DNA of 64,000 nt. Origin: Xenorhabdus bovienii SS-2004. GTDB taxonomy: Bacteria; Pseudomonadota; Gammaproteobacteria; Enterobacterales; Enterobacteriaceae. The stretch spans positions 3,844,001 through 3,908,000 of the forward strand of contig NC_013892.1 of NCBI RefSeq assembly GCF_000027225.1. Direction: 5' to 3'. Within the stretch, counting starts at the first letter, position 1. Each line of letters begins with the position of its first letter. A model generated the notes under the pieces. The model was not told the origin of the DNA. It ran no database searches and worked only from the letters and a program-made list of their open reading frames with translations. Shown one piece after another: positions 1 to 9,756 of this stretch. A program made the translations under genes and the position numbers.

Positions 1-1
1 T

Positions 2-1996
2 TTGTGGCTGGGACGGGATAGTTTTGTGCGTTTTTCCACACCTGTTTCATTACTCAGCATGGCCAATGATCATGGCACAGATGATATCATTGCCAATAAA
101 CTTGCCCGCGTTGCACGGATACACTATTCCCGGCAGCGTTTGGCTGCGGTAGGGCCACGTTTGCCCGCCAGGCAGGATCTGTTCAACAAGCTGCTGGCAT
201 CCAAAGCCATTGAGAAAGCCATTGCCGATGAGACACGTAGCAAAAAAATCTCACCTGAAAAGGCGAAGCAAAACGCTATCAATATGTTGGAGGAGATTGC
301 AGCAGATTTCTCTTCTGAAACCGTACGTTTGACCGATCGTATCTTGAGATGGACGTGGAACCGTTTGTATCAGGGCATTAATGTCCATAACGCCGAGCGG
401 GTTCGCCAACTGGCGCAGGATGGTCATGAACTGGTTTATGTCCCATGCCATCGCAGCCATATGGATTATCTCCTGCTCTCATATGTGCTTTATCACCAAG
501 GGCTGGTTCCACCACACATTGCTGCTGGCATCAATCTTAATTTCTGGCCGGCAGGCTCGATATTCCGCCGCCTTGGTGCATTCTTTATCCGCCGGACTTT
601 TAAAGGAAACAAGCTCTATTCGACGATATTCCGTGAATATCTGGGTGAGTTGTTTTCCCGTGGTTATTCTGTTGAGTACTTCGTCGAAGGTGGGCGTTCC
701 CGTACCGGCCGTCTGCTCGATCCGAAAACCGGCACCCTTTCGATGACATTACAGGCGATGCTGCGTGGAGATTCCCGTCCAATCACCATCGTGCCAATTT
801 ATGTTGGTTATGAACATGTAATGGAAGTCGCAACTTATGCTAAAGAGTTACGCGGTGCAACCAAGGAAAAAGAAGGCTTTTTTCAGATGATCCGTGGGCT
901 GCGTAAACTGCGTAATCTGGGACAAGGTTATGTAAACTTTGGCGAACCCATTCCTCTGACACAATACCTTAACCATCATGTTCCCGACTGGCGTGATTCC
1001 ATCGATCCGATAGACGCCCAGCGCCCGACATGGTTAACGCCGACTGTCAGCAAACTCGCTGGCAATATTATGGTCAACATCAATAATGCCGCAGCAGCAA
1101 ATGCCATCAATTTATGCACTACAGCCTTGTTGTCATCACGTCAGCGAGCACTTACTCGCGAGCAGCTGATTGAGCAATTGAACTGTTATCTGCAATTACT
1201 GTGCAATGTTCCTTACGCTGACGATGTGACTGTGCCGAACAAAACAGCTGAAGAATTGCTGGATCATGCCTTGCTGATGAATAAGTTTGAGGTCGAAAAA
1301 GACAGTCTTGGGGATATCATTATCCTGCCTCGTGAAAGCGCGGTATTGATGACTTATTATCGCAACAATATCCAGCACTTGCTGATCCTGCCATCTTTGA
1401 TTACCAGTATTGTGATGCATCATCGCCGCATTAGCCGCAGCGAACTACTCAGTCAGGTTGAGCTGGTTTACCCGCTGCTCAAACAAGAACTTTTCATGCG
1501 GTATAGTAAGGAATCTCTACCTGAAGTGGTCAACACACTGATTGATGAATTGGTGCGTCAATGCCTTATCTGCAACAAAGAACAGGATATGCTCGTTCTG
1601 AACCCTGAGCGCATTCGTCCAATGCAATTGCTGGCAGCAGGTATCCGTGAAACTCTGCAACGCTATGCCATTACGCTTTCTTTATTGAATGCCACTCCTG
1701 AAATCAGCCGTGGCGTGCTGGAAAAAGAGAGCCGGATGCTGGCACAGCGTCTGTCGGTACTGCATGGAATCAATGCCCCAGAGTTCTTTGACAAGGCCGT
1801 GTTTGCCAGCTCAGTCAATACGCTGCGCGAGGAAGGTTATATTCATGATAATAGTGATATAAGCACGACCAGCGCTCAAAAACTCTATCAAATGTTGAGT
1901 GAATTAATGTCCCCTGAGATCCGTCTGACAATTGAAAGTGCCAGTATGCCACCAGAGCAGAATGATACTGAACAGACAAACAAAGACCAACATTAA
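2..1996 (+). CDS. plsB: Glycerol-3-phosphate acyltransferase, 3' part (5' end outside window)
   Basis: PlsB is the inner-membrane enzyme that transfers an acyl group from acyl-ACP or acyl-CoA to sn-glycerol-3-phosphate, the first step of phospholipid synthesis. About 664 C-terminal residues are present. The frame is open at the window edge and the first visible residues match an internal stretch of E. coli PlsB (807 aa), so roughly 145 residues are missing and no start codon is seen. The acyltransferase HX4D box (HRSHMDYLL) lies near visible residue 152 and the substrate-binding block [10 protein letters not shown] follows about 75 residues later. The C-terminal tail ends in a polar Gln/Asn/Asp-rich stretch that is longer than in E. 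coli. It converges on ubiA, as in E. coli. Confidence 0.97.
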   Translation: MWLGRDSFVRFSTPVSLLSMANDHGTDDIIANKLARVARIHYSRQRLAAVGPRLPARQDLFNKLLASKAIEKAIADETRSKKISPEKAKQNAINMLEEIAADFSSETVRLTDRILRWTWNRLYQGINVHNAERVRQLAQDGHELVYVPCHRSHMDYLLLSYVLYHQGLVPPHIAAGINLNFWPAGSIFRRLGAFFIRRTFKGNKLYSTIFREYLGELFSRGYSVEYFVEGGRSRTGRLLDPKTGTLSMTLQAMLRGDSRPITIVPIYVGYEHVMEVATYAKELRGATKEKEGFFQMIRGLRKLRNLGQGYVNFGEPIPLTQYLNHHVPDWRDSIDPIDAQRPTWLTPTVSKLAGNIMVNINNAAAANAINLCTTALLSSRQRALTREQLIEQLNCYLQLLCNVPYADDVTVPNKTAEELLDHALLMNKFEVEKDSLGDIIILPRESAVLMTYYRNNIQHLLILPSLITSIVMHHRRISRSELLSQVELVYPLLKQELFMRYSKESLPEVVNTLIDELVRQCLICNKEQDMLVLNPERIRPMQLLAAGIRETLQRYAITLSLLNATPEISRGVLEKESRMLAQRLSVLHGINAPEFFDKAVFASSVNTLREEGYIHDNSDISTTSAQKLYQMLSELMSPEIRLTIESASMPPEQNDTEQTNKDQH

Positions 1997-2020
1997 AGCA
2001 TTACGCTGGAGATAAAGCTG

Positions 2021-2044
2021 AACGGGCGGGTTTATCCGCCCGTT
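2021..2044. terminator. Bidirectional stem-loop between plsB and ubiA
   Basis: A perfect 9-bp stem (AACGGGCGG / CCGCCCGTT) with a 6-nt loop fills the 51-bp gap between the convergent plsB and ubiA stop codons. It has no long T-run on either side, so its termination strength is uncertain, but its position suits a shared terminator. Confidence 0.65.
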
Positions 2045-2047
2045 ATG

Positions 2048-2914
2048 TTAAACATAGCTGAAAAGAATACCGAGGAATAAGATAAAACCGACGTAGTTAT
2101 TGTTCATAAATGCTTGAAAGCAGAGAGCCTTTTTTCGCCCAGAAATCAATTTCTGCTGATAAATGAAGAGCGAACCCGCTAGTAATAACGTCCAGTAGTA
2201 CATCCCACCTAAATTCACTATGCAACCAACCGATACCAGAATACCGAGCATAATAAACTGCAAAATACCCAGAATCAGTTTATCAAAACGCCCAAAAAGC
2301 ACGGCCGTCGACTTTACACCGATTTTCAGGTCATCATCACGATCAACCATCGCATACTGTGTGTCATAAATTACTGACCATATTATGTTAACCAAAAATA
2401 ACAACCAGCATTCTAATGGTAAGGACTCACTTACTGCGGCAAAAGCCATTGGAATTGACCAACCATAGGCTGCCCCCAATACAATCTGTGGCAAGTTACT
2501 GACTCGTTTGACAAAAGGATAAACCCATGCCAGTGCCAATCCAATGAAAGATAAGGCAATCGTCATTTTGTTCAGCGTCAAAACCAGTGCGAAAGAGATC
2601 AGCCCCAGTGTAACAAACAAGATCTTGCTTTCTTTTTCGCTAACATCCCCACTGGGAAGTGGACGAGATTTTGTCCGTTCTACATGCCCATCAAATTTTC
2701 TATCTGCGAAATCATTAATGCAACATCCCGCAGCACGCATGGTATACACCCCAATAGTAAAAACTAACAAGATGTACAAATCTGGCATACCTTTTGCTGC
2801 GATCCACAATGCCCAATATGTTGGCCATAATAATAATAATACGCCAATGGGTTTATTGATACGCATTAAACGGCAATAGGCGAGCCATTTATTCTGCGTC
2901 ATACTGGCCTCCAA
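2048..2914 (-). CDS. ubiA: 4-hydroxybenzoate octaprenyltransferase
   Basis: UbiA is an integral membrane prenyltransferase that attaches the polyprenyl tail to 4-hydroxybenzoate in ubiquinone synthesis. The 288-aa product is hydrophobic throughout, with about eight or nine membrane segments. It carries both aspartate-rich motifs of the family: [15 protein letters not shown] near residue 70 and [13 protein letters not shown] near residue 190. The start (MEASMTQNK) aligns with the E. coli start (MEWSLTQNK). Its ATG lies one base beyond the ubiC stop codon, so the pair is probably translationally coupled. Length is normal for the family. Confidence 0.97.
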   Translation of the reverse strand: MEASMTQNKWLAYCRLMRINKPIGVLLLLWPTYWALWIAAKGMPDLYILLVFTIGVYTMRAAGCCINDFADRKFDGHVERTKSRPLPSGDVSEKESKILFVTLGLISFALVLTLNKMTIALSFIGLALAWVYPFVKRVSNLPQIVLGAAYGWSIPMAFAAVSESLPLECWLLFLVNIIWSVIYDTQYAMVDRDDDLKIGVKSTAVLFGRFDKLILGILQFIMLGILVSVGCIVNLGGMYYWTLLLAGSLFIYQQKLISGRKKALCFQAFMNNNYVGFILFLGILFSYV

Positions 2915-2915
2915 T

Positions 2916-3443
2916 CTATTTTCCCCCTTTGATTTTATTCATCTTATATACAGGTGATTCCGGCAGAAAAACCTCTGTGAGTAACAAGGATTTGCCTGAT
3001 AGTCTCAATAAAGAACGCCGCGCCCAGTGCTGCCCTTGCTGGCCTATTTGAATATAATCCCGAGTCAAATTATTACCATTAAAAAGATATCGGCCAAGTG
3101 GAACTGTTCCTACATCGACCAGCCACTTATCCGTGCCAGTCAGAGTTTCCTCAGGGATCACAGTACGTCCCAGCAGCCACGGAATGTTATCTCCATACAA
3201 GACAATTTCACGCAACCAATACCTTTCACTTTTAGGTAAGTGCTCACTTTCATCTCCTAATTCTGCTGCTGTAATAAAGCATTCCCGAAAAGGTACAACT
3301 GATACCTGCTGACAATGTTCTTCAAAACGGCGCGTCATTGAACCGACTTCCATAAGCCAATCTAAAATATCTTCAGGAATATTAGAATCATCTGCCGAAA
3401 ACCAGCGGATAGGTGCAGGAGTTAATATTGTGTCATCTGCCAT
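2916..3443 (-). CDS. ubiC: Chorismate lyase
   Basis: UbiC removes pyruvate from chorismate to give 4-hydroxybenzoate, the substrate of UbiA encoded immediately downstream. The 175-aa length is slightly longer than the roughly 165 aa of E. coli UbiC. Recognisable family features are the central [11 protein letters not shown] region, the [21 protein letters not shown] stretch (active-site Arg and the Glu of the second block) and the C-terminal FLPESP motif. The gene is the first of a ubiC-ubiA operon. An inverted repeat lies about 95 bp upstream. Confidence 0.93.
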   Translation of the reverse strand: MADDTILTPAPIRWFSADDSNIPEDILDWLMEVGSMTRRFEEHCQQVSVVPFRECFITAAELGDESEHLPKSERYWLREIVLYGDNIPWLLGRTVIPEETLTGTDKWLVDVGTVPLGRYLFNGNNLTRDYIQIGQQGQHWARRSLLRLSGKSLLLTEVFLPESPVYKMNKIKGGK

Positions 3444-3537
3444 GTCATTTTCCCATTGCGGGGCACATCATTTTCCCCGACAGCACAACGAATGGGGAGT
3501 GAGGATATCACGTTGCAAGTGAATAAAATAAAAAGTT

Positions 3538-3569
3538 GATAACAATTTATGTAAATCTTCATTGTTATC
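3538..3569. promoter_or_regulatory. Inverted repeat upstream of ubiC
   Basis: GATAACAAT and its exact complement ATTGTTATC are separated by 14 nt, about 95-125 bp upstream of the ubiC start. It could be an operator half-site pair or an mRNA leader hairpin. I do not recognise a known regulator. The surrounding 270-bp gap between ubiC and pgi is AT-rich and otherwise holds only the inverted repeat near pgi. Confidence 0.4.
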
Positions 3570-3650
3570 GCATATTTCAACGTGATTGAATGGGCTTATC
3601 TAAATATTAATGAGTAAAGAACAAGCAGAATGATGTTCGTAATCATAAGC

Positions 3651-3687
3651 GCCTCACCTCAATAGCCATGTTTATTGGAGGCGAGGC
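3651..3687. terminator. Imperfect stem-loop downstream of pgi
   Basis: The arms GCCTCACCTCAATA and TATTGGAGGCGAGGC pair with one mismatch and one bulge around a 7-8-nt loop, about 30-65 nt beyond the pgi stop. No T-run follows on the minus strand, so this may protect the mRNA 3' end rather than act as a classic intrinsic terminator. Confidence 0.45.
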
Positions 3688-3716
3688 AATTTTATTAAGT
3701 ACGATAAAAAGTCAGA

Positions 3717-5375
<1,659 letters not shown>

Positions 5376-5451
5376 CTATCAACTATAGATAAATAATAGG
5401 AATACACAGATTGTAACGACTTAACTCTGTGATGCGTCTCCCTTTCCTTTT

Positions 5452-5514
5452 AATTACTGATATTGGTCAAAATAGTCCATGATTTCCACCCCTAATTGCT
5501 GATATAGGTAAAAA
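5452..5514 (+). promoter_or_regulatory. Pair of near-identical 21-bp direct repeats upstream of lysC
   Basis: Two 21-bp copies, at 5452-5472 and 5494-5514, share 18 of 21 bases (core CTGATATTGGT / CTGATATAGGT). They are spaced exactly 42 bp apart, four helical turns, so a protein could bind both on the same DNA face. They sit in the 265-bp pgi-lysC divergent region, where the enteric lysC lysine riboswitch is absent. Their function is unknown. Confidence 0.45.
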
Positions 5515-5628
5515 CGATAATTTTAGTTCCATCATGAAAGATATTGATGCTCAATGCCTAAACGTTGACTCAGCGTAGCTAACCCGATACTTCTAAAAGC
5601 CTATTCCTCGAACAGAAGGTTATCATCC

Positions 5629-7002
5629 ATGTGTGCTGTTTCATCTACTTACCCACAGTATGTTGTCGCAAAATTCGGCGGTACCAGTGTGGCAGACTTT
5701 GATGCCATGAATCACTGTGCCGATATTATTCTGGCAAACGCAGATGTCCGCGTAGTCGTTTTGTCCGCTTCTGCGGGGGTGACTAATTTGCTGGTCGCAT
5801 TGGCGACGGGCTGTGATAACGATAAACGTAAAAAGTGCCTGAAACAGATCCGTGACATTCAATATGCGATTATTGACCGATTAAATGACGTGAATGTGAT
5901 ATGTGAAGAAATTGATCGCCTGCTGGAAAATATCGAGATGTTGTCAGAAGCCGCATCATTGGCAACCTCTGAGGCGTTAACTGATGAATTGGTCAGCCAC
6001 GGTGAAGTGATGTCCACATTGCTATTCGTAGAATTACTGCGTCAACGCAATGTAAATGCAGAGTGGTTTGATATCCGCAGGGTCATGCGAACGAATGATC
6101 ACTTCGGACGAGCAGAACCAGACTCCCTTCAACTCCATATATCGGCGGTTGAGCTCCTTCAGCCTCGTTTGAATAATACAGTTGTTATCACACAAGGTTT
6201 TATCGGCAGAGAAGAAAAAGGCCGCACAACTACACTGGGACGTGGTGGCAGTGATTATACCGCCGCCTTACTCGGCGAAGCGCTGAATTTACAGCGTGTT
6301 GATATTTGGACGGATGTTCCCGGCATCTATACCACTGATCCCCGTGTTGCACCAACAGCCAAGCGCATCGATAAAATTGCATTTGATGAGGCAGCAGAGA
6401 TGGCGACATTTGGTGCTAAGATCCTCCACCCAGCTACGTTGCTACCTGCCATTCGTTGCGGTATTCCTGTTTTTGTTGGATCAAGTAAAGATCCACAGGC
6501 CGGCGGCACACTGGTTTGTGACAAAACCGAAAACCCGCCCCTGTTTCGTGCACTGGCATTACGCCGCAAACAGACGTTATTAACCTTGCACAGCCTAAAA
6601 ATGTTACATGCAAGGGGCTTTCTGGCGGAAGTTTTTACGCTGCTTTTACGCCATAACATTTCAGTAGATTTGATTACCACCTCAGAAGTCAGTGTCGCCC
6701 TAACGCTGGATACAACTGGCTCTACCAGCACCAATGGCAGTCTGCTGACTAATGCTCTGCTGACCGAACTTTCTACATTATGTCGTGTAGAAGTTGAAGA
6801 AGATCTGGCGCTGGTGGCAATTATCGGTAATGAGCTTTCACAGGCTAAAGGGTTGGGGAAAGAAATTTTTGGCACACTGGAATCTTTTAATATCCGGATG
6901 ATCAGCTATGGCGCAAGCAGCCACAATGTATGTTTGCTCGTTCCCGGTCAAGATGCGGAATCAGTCATTCAGAAACTGCATCAGAATTTGTTTAAGGTGT
7001 GA
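5629..7002 (+). CDS. lysC: Lysine-sensitive aspartokinase III
   Basis: LysC phosphorylates L-aspartate with ATP, the entry step to lysine, threonine and methionine, and in E. coli is feedback-inhibited by lysine. The 457-aa protein has the kinase motif AKFGGTSVADFDAM near residue 14, the GRGGSDYTAALL block near residue 205 and two C-terminal ACT-type regulatory regions containing ISVDLITTSEVSVALTLD. It is about 8 residues longer than E. coli LysC (449), all at the N-terminus. The chosen ATG has GAAGG about 9 nt upstream. The leader lacks the conserved lysine-riboswitch blocks. Confidence 0.97.
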   Translation: MCAVSSTYPQYVVAKFGGTSVADFDAMNHCADIILANADVRVVVLSASAGVTNLLVALATGCDNDKRKKCLKQIRDIQYAIIDRLNDVNVICEEIDRLLENIEMLSEAASLATSEALTDELVSHGEVMSTLLFVELLRQRNVNAEWFDIRRVMRTNDHFGRAEPDSLQLHISAVELLQPRLNNTVVITQGFIGREEKGRTTTLGRGGSDYTAALLGEALNLQRVDIWTDVPGIYTTDPRVAPTAKRIDKIAFDEAAEMATFGAKILHPATLLPAIRCGIPVFVGSSKDPQAGGTLVCDKTENPPLFRALALRRKQTLLTLHSLKMLHARGFLAEVFTLLLRHNISVDLITTSEVSVALTLDTTGSTSTNGSLLTNALLTELSTLCRVEVEEDLALVAIIGNELSQAKGLGKEIFGTLESFNIRMISYGASSHNVCLLVPGQDAESVIQKLHQNLFKV

Positions 7003-7003
7003 C

Positions 7004-7031
7004 AGAAAAAACCGCTAAAGCGGTTTTTTCT
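7004..7031 (+). terminator. Intrinsic terminator of lysC
   Basis: The stem AAAAAACCGC / GCGGTTTTTT with a TAAA loop starts two bases after the lysC stop and ends in a T6 run. It is a classic Rho-independent terminator. Confidence 0.93.
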
Positions 7032-7308
7032 GATTTCGACAAAGAAGGTATTTAACCCTGCTTACCAATGTTTCGCCAATTCACACCCCGCTAATTCCTC
7101 CGAAACTGTGATATTCGCGGTGTGAGCTGACGTAATCAAGATGATCCGTCCTCAGCCTGATGTAGATAAATTGGATATCTCAGAGTGGTTCCACTCATCG
7201 GATGTGTTTTCCCCCTCGTTATCATCCATAATAAGAAAACGAAAATAAATTCCATTTTTGCTTTAGCAAAATCAGGGTTGCTACACAGACACTTTCAGAG
7301 GGTATTTT
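7032..7308 (+). promoter_or_regulatory. iclR upstream region with candidate IclR operator
   Basis: This gap between the lysC terminator and iclR holds no gene. At 7240-7254 the 15-mer CGAAAATAAATTCCA matches the E. coli iclR autoregulatory operator (TGGAAATNATTTCCA) at 11 of 14 defined positions, 55 bp before the iclR ATG. I infer autorepression, as in E. coli. I see no clear -35/-10 pair. Confidence 0.45.
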
Positions 7309-8139
7309 ATGAGTACAGCCGTTGCCAACAAGCGTACCAAAAGAACCAAAATAACGGCAAATAGTACCGCTACAAGCGGTCAGGTTCAGTCCTTAAGCCG
7401 AGGGCTTACACTTTTGGAATATATTTCCGATTCACAAGTGGGTGTTGCCTTAACCGATCTGGCTATACAAGCTGGTTTGCCTAACTCCACCACTCATCGC
7501 CTTTTGACTACGTTACAGCAGCATGGTTTTGTCCGTCAGGTAGGCGATTTAGGATTATGGGTTATCGCTTCACATACCTTTGTTGTCGGTAGCAGTTTTC
7601 TGCAAAGTCGTAATTTGATGGTGTTGGTTCACCCAATATTACGTCAATTAATGGAAGATTCCGGTGAAACCGTCAACCTTGCCATCCTGAATCTTGATGA
7701 ATATGAAGCCGTTATTGTTGATCAGGTGCAATGTAATGCGCTGATGCGGATGTCTGCCCCCATTGGCGGCAAGCTGCCGATGCATGCTTCCGGCGCAGGC
7801 AAAGCGTTGCTTTCTACACTACCTGAACAAAAACGCCTCCAATTACTCCATAAGAAAGGTCTTCATACCTATACCCAGCATACTTACACCACCGCAGCGG
7901 CTCTGAAAGAAAATCTTGAACAAATCCGCAAGCAAGGCTTTTCGCTCGATGATGAAGAACATGCTCTTGGGTTACGCTGCATTGCCGCCTGTATTTACGA
8001 TGAACATCATGAAGCGTTTGCCGCCATTTCCATTTCCGGTTCAATTTCACGAATCTCTGACGATCGAGTCACTGAACTAGGCGCACTCGTGATGCGGGCT
8101 GCAAAAGAGATCAGTAGAGAATATGGCGGTATTAAGTAA
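7309..8139 (+). CDS. iclR: IclR, repressor of the glyoxylate bypass operon
   Basis: This is an IclR-family regulator of 276 aa, aligning with E. coli IclR over its whole length. After a basic N-terminal tail it has a winged helix-turn-helix (GLPNSTTHRLLTTL, about residues 61-74), then the effector-binding domain. The signature block APIGGKLPMHASGAGKALL and the C-terminal ISGSISRISDDRV match IclR rather than KdgR. In E. coli it represses aceBAK, responding to glyoxylate and pyruvate. Here it lies about 6.4 kb from the aceB promoter, with eda and a lectin-like gene between it and aceK. A candidate IclR operator lies 55 bp upstream and another in front of aceB. Confidence 0.93.
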   Translation: MSTAVANKRTKRTKITANSTATSGQVQSLSRGLTLLEYISDSQVGVALTDLAIQAGLPNSTTHRLLTTLQQHGFVRQVGDLGLWVIASHTFVVGSSFLQSRNLMVLVHPILRQLMEDSGETVNLAILNLDEYEAVIVDQVQCNALMRMSAPIGGKLPMHASGAGKALLSTLPEQKRLQLLHKKGLHTYTQHTYTTAAALKENLEQIRKQGFSLDDEEHALGLRCIAACIYDEHHEAFAAISISGSISRISDDRVTELGALVMRAAKEISREYGGIK

Positions 8140-8243
8140 ATTGGGTCTAAATTTCCCTTAAAAGGTCTATTTGAACTGTTTGGTTCACTGCGAGCCCAAC
8201 TATCGGGTGCAGAATAAGGTGCCAGTTGCATCACACTTTAATG

Positions 8244-8265
8244 ACAGGGATTTTAAATTCCCTGT
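8244..8265. promoter_or_regulatory. 22-bp palindrome upstream of eda
   Basis: ACAGGGA and TCCCTGT flank an 8-bp AT-rich centre (TTTTAAAT), ending 28 bp before the eda ATG. The symmetry suits a dimeric repressor operator. There is no trailing T-run, which argues against a terminator of iclR. It does not match the KdgR box as I know it. Confidence 0.45.
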
Positions 8266-8293
8266 ATTCTAATTTGGCGAGAGGAAAGTGCTA

Positions 8294-8935
8294 ATGAATA
8301 ATTGGAAAACAACCGCAGAAAATATCCTGACCGATGGCCCTCTCGTCCCTATTATTGTGATCAATGAGATTGAACACGCGGTTCCATTGGCAAAAGCACT
8401 GATTGCCGGCGGGATACGTGTACTGGAAGTCACCTTAAGGACCGAATGCGCACTGGAGGCCATCCGTCTTATTGCCAAAGAAGTGCCTGAAGCAATTATT
8501 GGCGCAGGTACAGTCATTAATCCTGAACAATTGGCTACGGTCACCGAAGCAGGCGCTCAGTTTGCCATCAGCCCAGGATTAACTGACCCGTTATTAAAAG
8601 CCGCAACTACAGGCTCAATTCCATTGATTCCGGGGATCTCTACGGTTTCAGAATTAATGCTTGGTATGAGTTATGGGATAAATTGCTTCAAATTTTTTCC
8701 AGCAGAAGCGAATGGCGGCGTGAAAGCGCTAAAAGCCATTGCAGGCCCATTCCCTCAAGTTCGTTTCTACCCAAGCGGTGGTATTTCATCCGACAATTAC
8801 CGCGATTATCTGGCTCTAAATAGTGTTCTGAGTATTGGTGGTTCATGGCTGGTGCCTAGCAATGCACTGAAAAAAGGTGATTATGCCCAGATTACCGAGC
8901 TGGCACATGCTGTAATTGCCGGAGCCAAAGCGTAA
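8294..8935 (+). CDS. eda: KDPG / 2-keto-4-hydroxyglutarate aldolase
   Basis: Eda cleaves 2-keto-3-deoxy-6-phosphogluconate to pyruvate and glyceraldehyde-3-phosphate (Entner-Doudoroff pathway) and also handles 2-keto-4-hydroxyglutarate. The 213-aa product equals E. coli Eda in length. It carries the catalytic Glu45 (VLEVTLRTE) and the Schiff-base Lys in [11 protein letters not shown] (position 133 in E. coli numbering), plus GGSWLVP near the C-terminus. The ATG at 8294 is preferred over an in-frame GTG six bases upstream because GAGGAAA lies six bases before it. No edd lies beside it, unlike E. coli. Its stop codon directly abuts that of the convergent gene. Confidence 0.96.
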   Translation: MNNWKTTAENILTDGPLVPIIVINEIEHAVPLAKALIAGGIRVLEVTLRTECALEAIRLIAKEVPEAIIGAGTVINPEQLATVTEAGAQFAISPGLTDPLLKAATTGSIPLIPGISTVSELMLGMSYGINCFKFFPAEANGGVKALKAIAGPFPQVRFYPSGGISSDNYRDYLALNSVLSIGGSWLVPSNALKKGDYAQITELAHAVIAGAKA

Positions 8936-9496
8936 TTAATTGATTGCTTTTGATAATATCCATGTACCCGTGCCATTCCCCCGATCTGACAGCAGTGAAG
9001 TATACACCTTATAAACAGCACCAGATTGGTTTGCCAACCAACAGGTATCAAGGAAACCACCATGTACATTATTAAAATTGTTAAGCAGACGAATGACATT
9101 TCCCTCACGGATTTTGCCATCAAATTCATTAGCCGTATCTGTAAAAATATGCCATATTGCCGTATCGAGGGCGTTTACGGGTCTATCTGCGGTATAAACA
9201 TTATAGAGTTCAGGAGAAGGTGCATAGCCACTCACTCTCAAATATCCTCCATTGTTTCGATAGAGATTCACTAGAAATACGGTATCACCACTGTAAATTT
9301 CCGTTCCTAAACTTTTGCTTTCCGCAGATAAAATCTGCCATGAACCCGAGCCTGTATCACGATTCGGTGAAACAGAAGTGACAACATTATATTTTTCTCC
9401 CAGTGATGTAGACTGCCCATAAACATCAAGATAACTACCATCGGCGTACCTATTTTTAATGTGAAGGATATCGCCGTATAAAATGACATTAGCCAT
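8936..9496 (-). CDS. Three-repeat, beta-trefoil-like lectin candidate
   Basis: I do not recognise this 186-aa protein. It consists of three tandem homologous units of about 50 residues at a 62-residue period (about residues 8-57, 70-119 and 132-183). Each runs: G, hydrophobic strand, Asn, then G-[SGF]-[YF]-L, then YNVYT or YKVYT, then a Trp followed by a hydrophobic. Three such units with a QxW-like Trp are typical of beta-trefoil carbohydrate-binding proteins, so lectin or toxin-binding roles are inferred. There is no signal peptide, membrane segment or enzyme motif. The ATG has GGGAGAG about 6 nt upstream. It sits between eda and aceK, where E. coli has nothing comparable, and looks like an acquired gene with an AT-rich upstream region. 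Confidence 0.8.
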   Translation of the reverse strand: MANVILYGDILHIKNRYADGSYLDVYGQSTSLGEKYNVVTSVSPNRDTGSGSWQILSAESKSLGTEIYSGDTVFLVNLYRNNGGYLRVSGYAPSPELYNVYTADRPVNALDTAIWHIFTDTANEFDGKIREGNVIRLLNNFNNVHGGFLDTCWLANQSGAVYKVYTSLLSDRGNGTGTWILSKAIN

Positions 9497-9547
9497 TATT
9501 CTCTCCCTAAATATTGTTTAAAATGAATAGGAATATTCTTTTAATGG

Positions 9548-9608
9548 TTGTGATTATGATTATTTAATTACGGAATTAATTTTATTAAAACAGATTTCAT
9601 AATCACAA
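9548..9608. promoter_or_regulatory. Long-range 12-bp inverted repeat upstream of the lectin-like gene
   Basis: TTGTGATTATGA (9548-9559) and its perfect complement TCATAATCACAA (9597-9608) are separated by 37 bp of AT-rich DNA, with a smaller inverted pair TTAATT / AATTAA nested inside. The repeat begins about 50 bp upstream of the start codon. It could be two operator half-sites of a regulator or a stem in the transcript leader. Confidence 0.5.
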
Positions 9609-9756
9609 AGAGGATCATATCATTGAAAGACAATAGATGAATAGCCAGTCATTTTTAATTAATAGTATGCAATCTCTAATTTTTATCGTTCAGTGAAACA
9701 TTATTTTTATCCATGAAAAATGTGATATCACGACTTGTATTTTTTATTTCCTGAAT

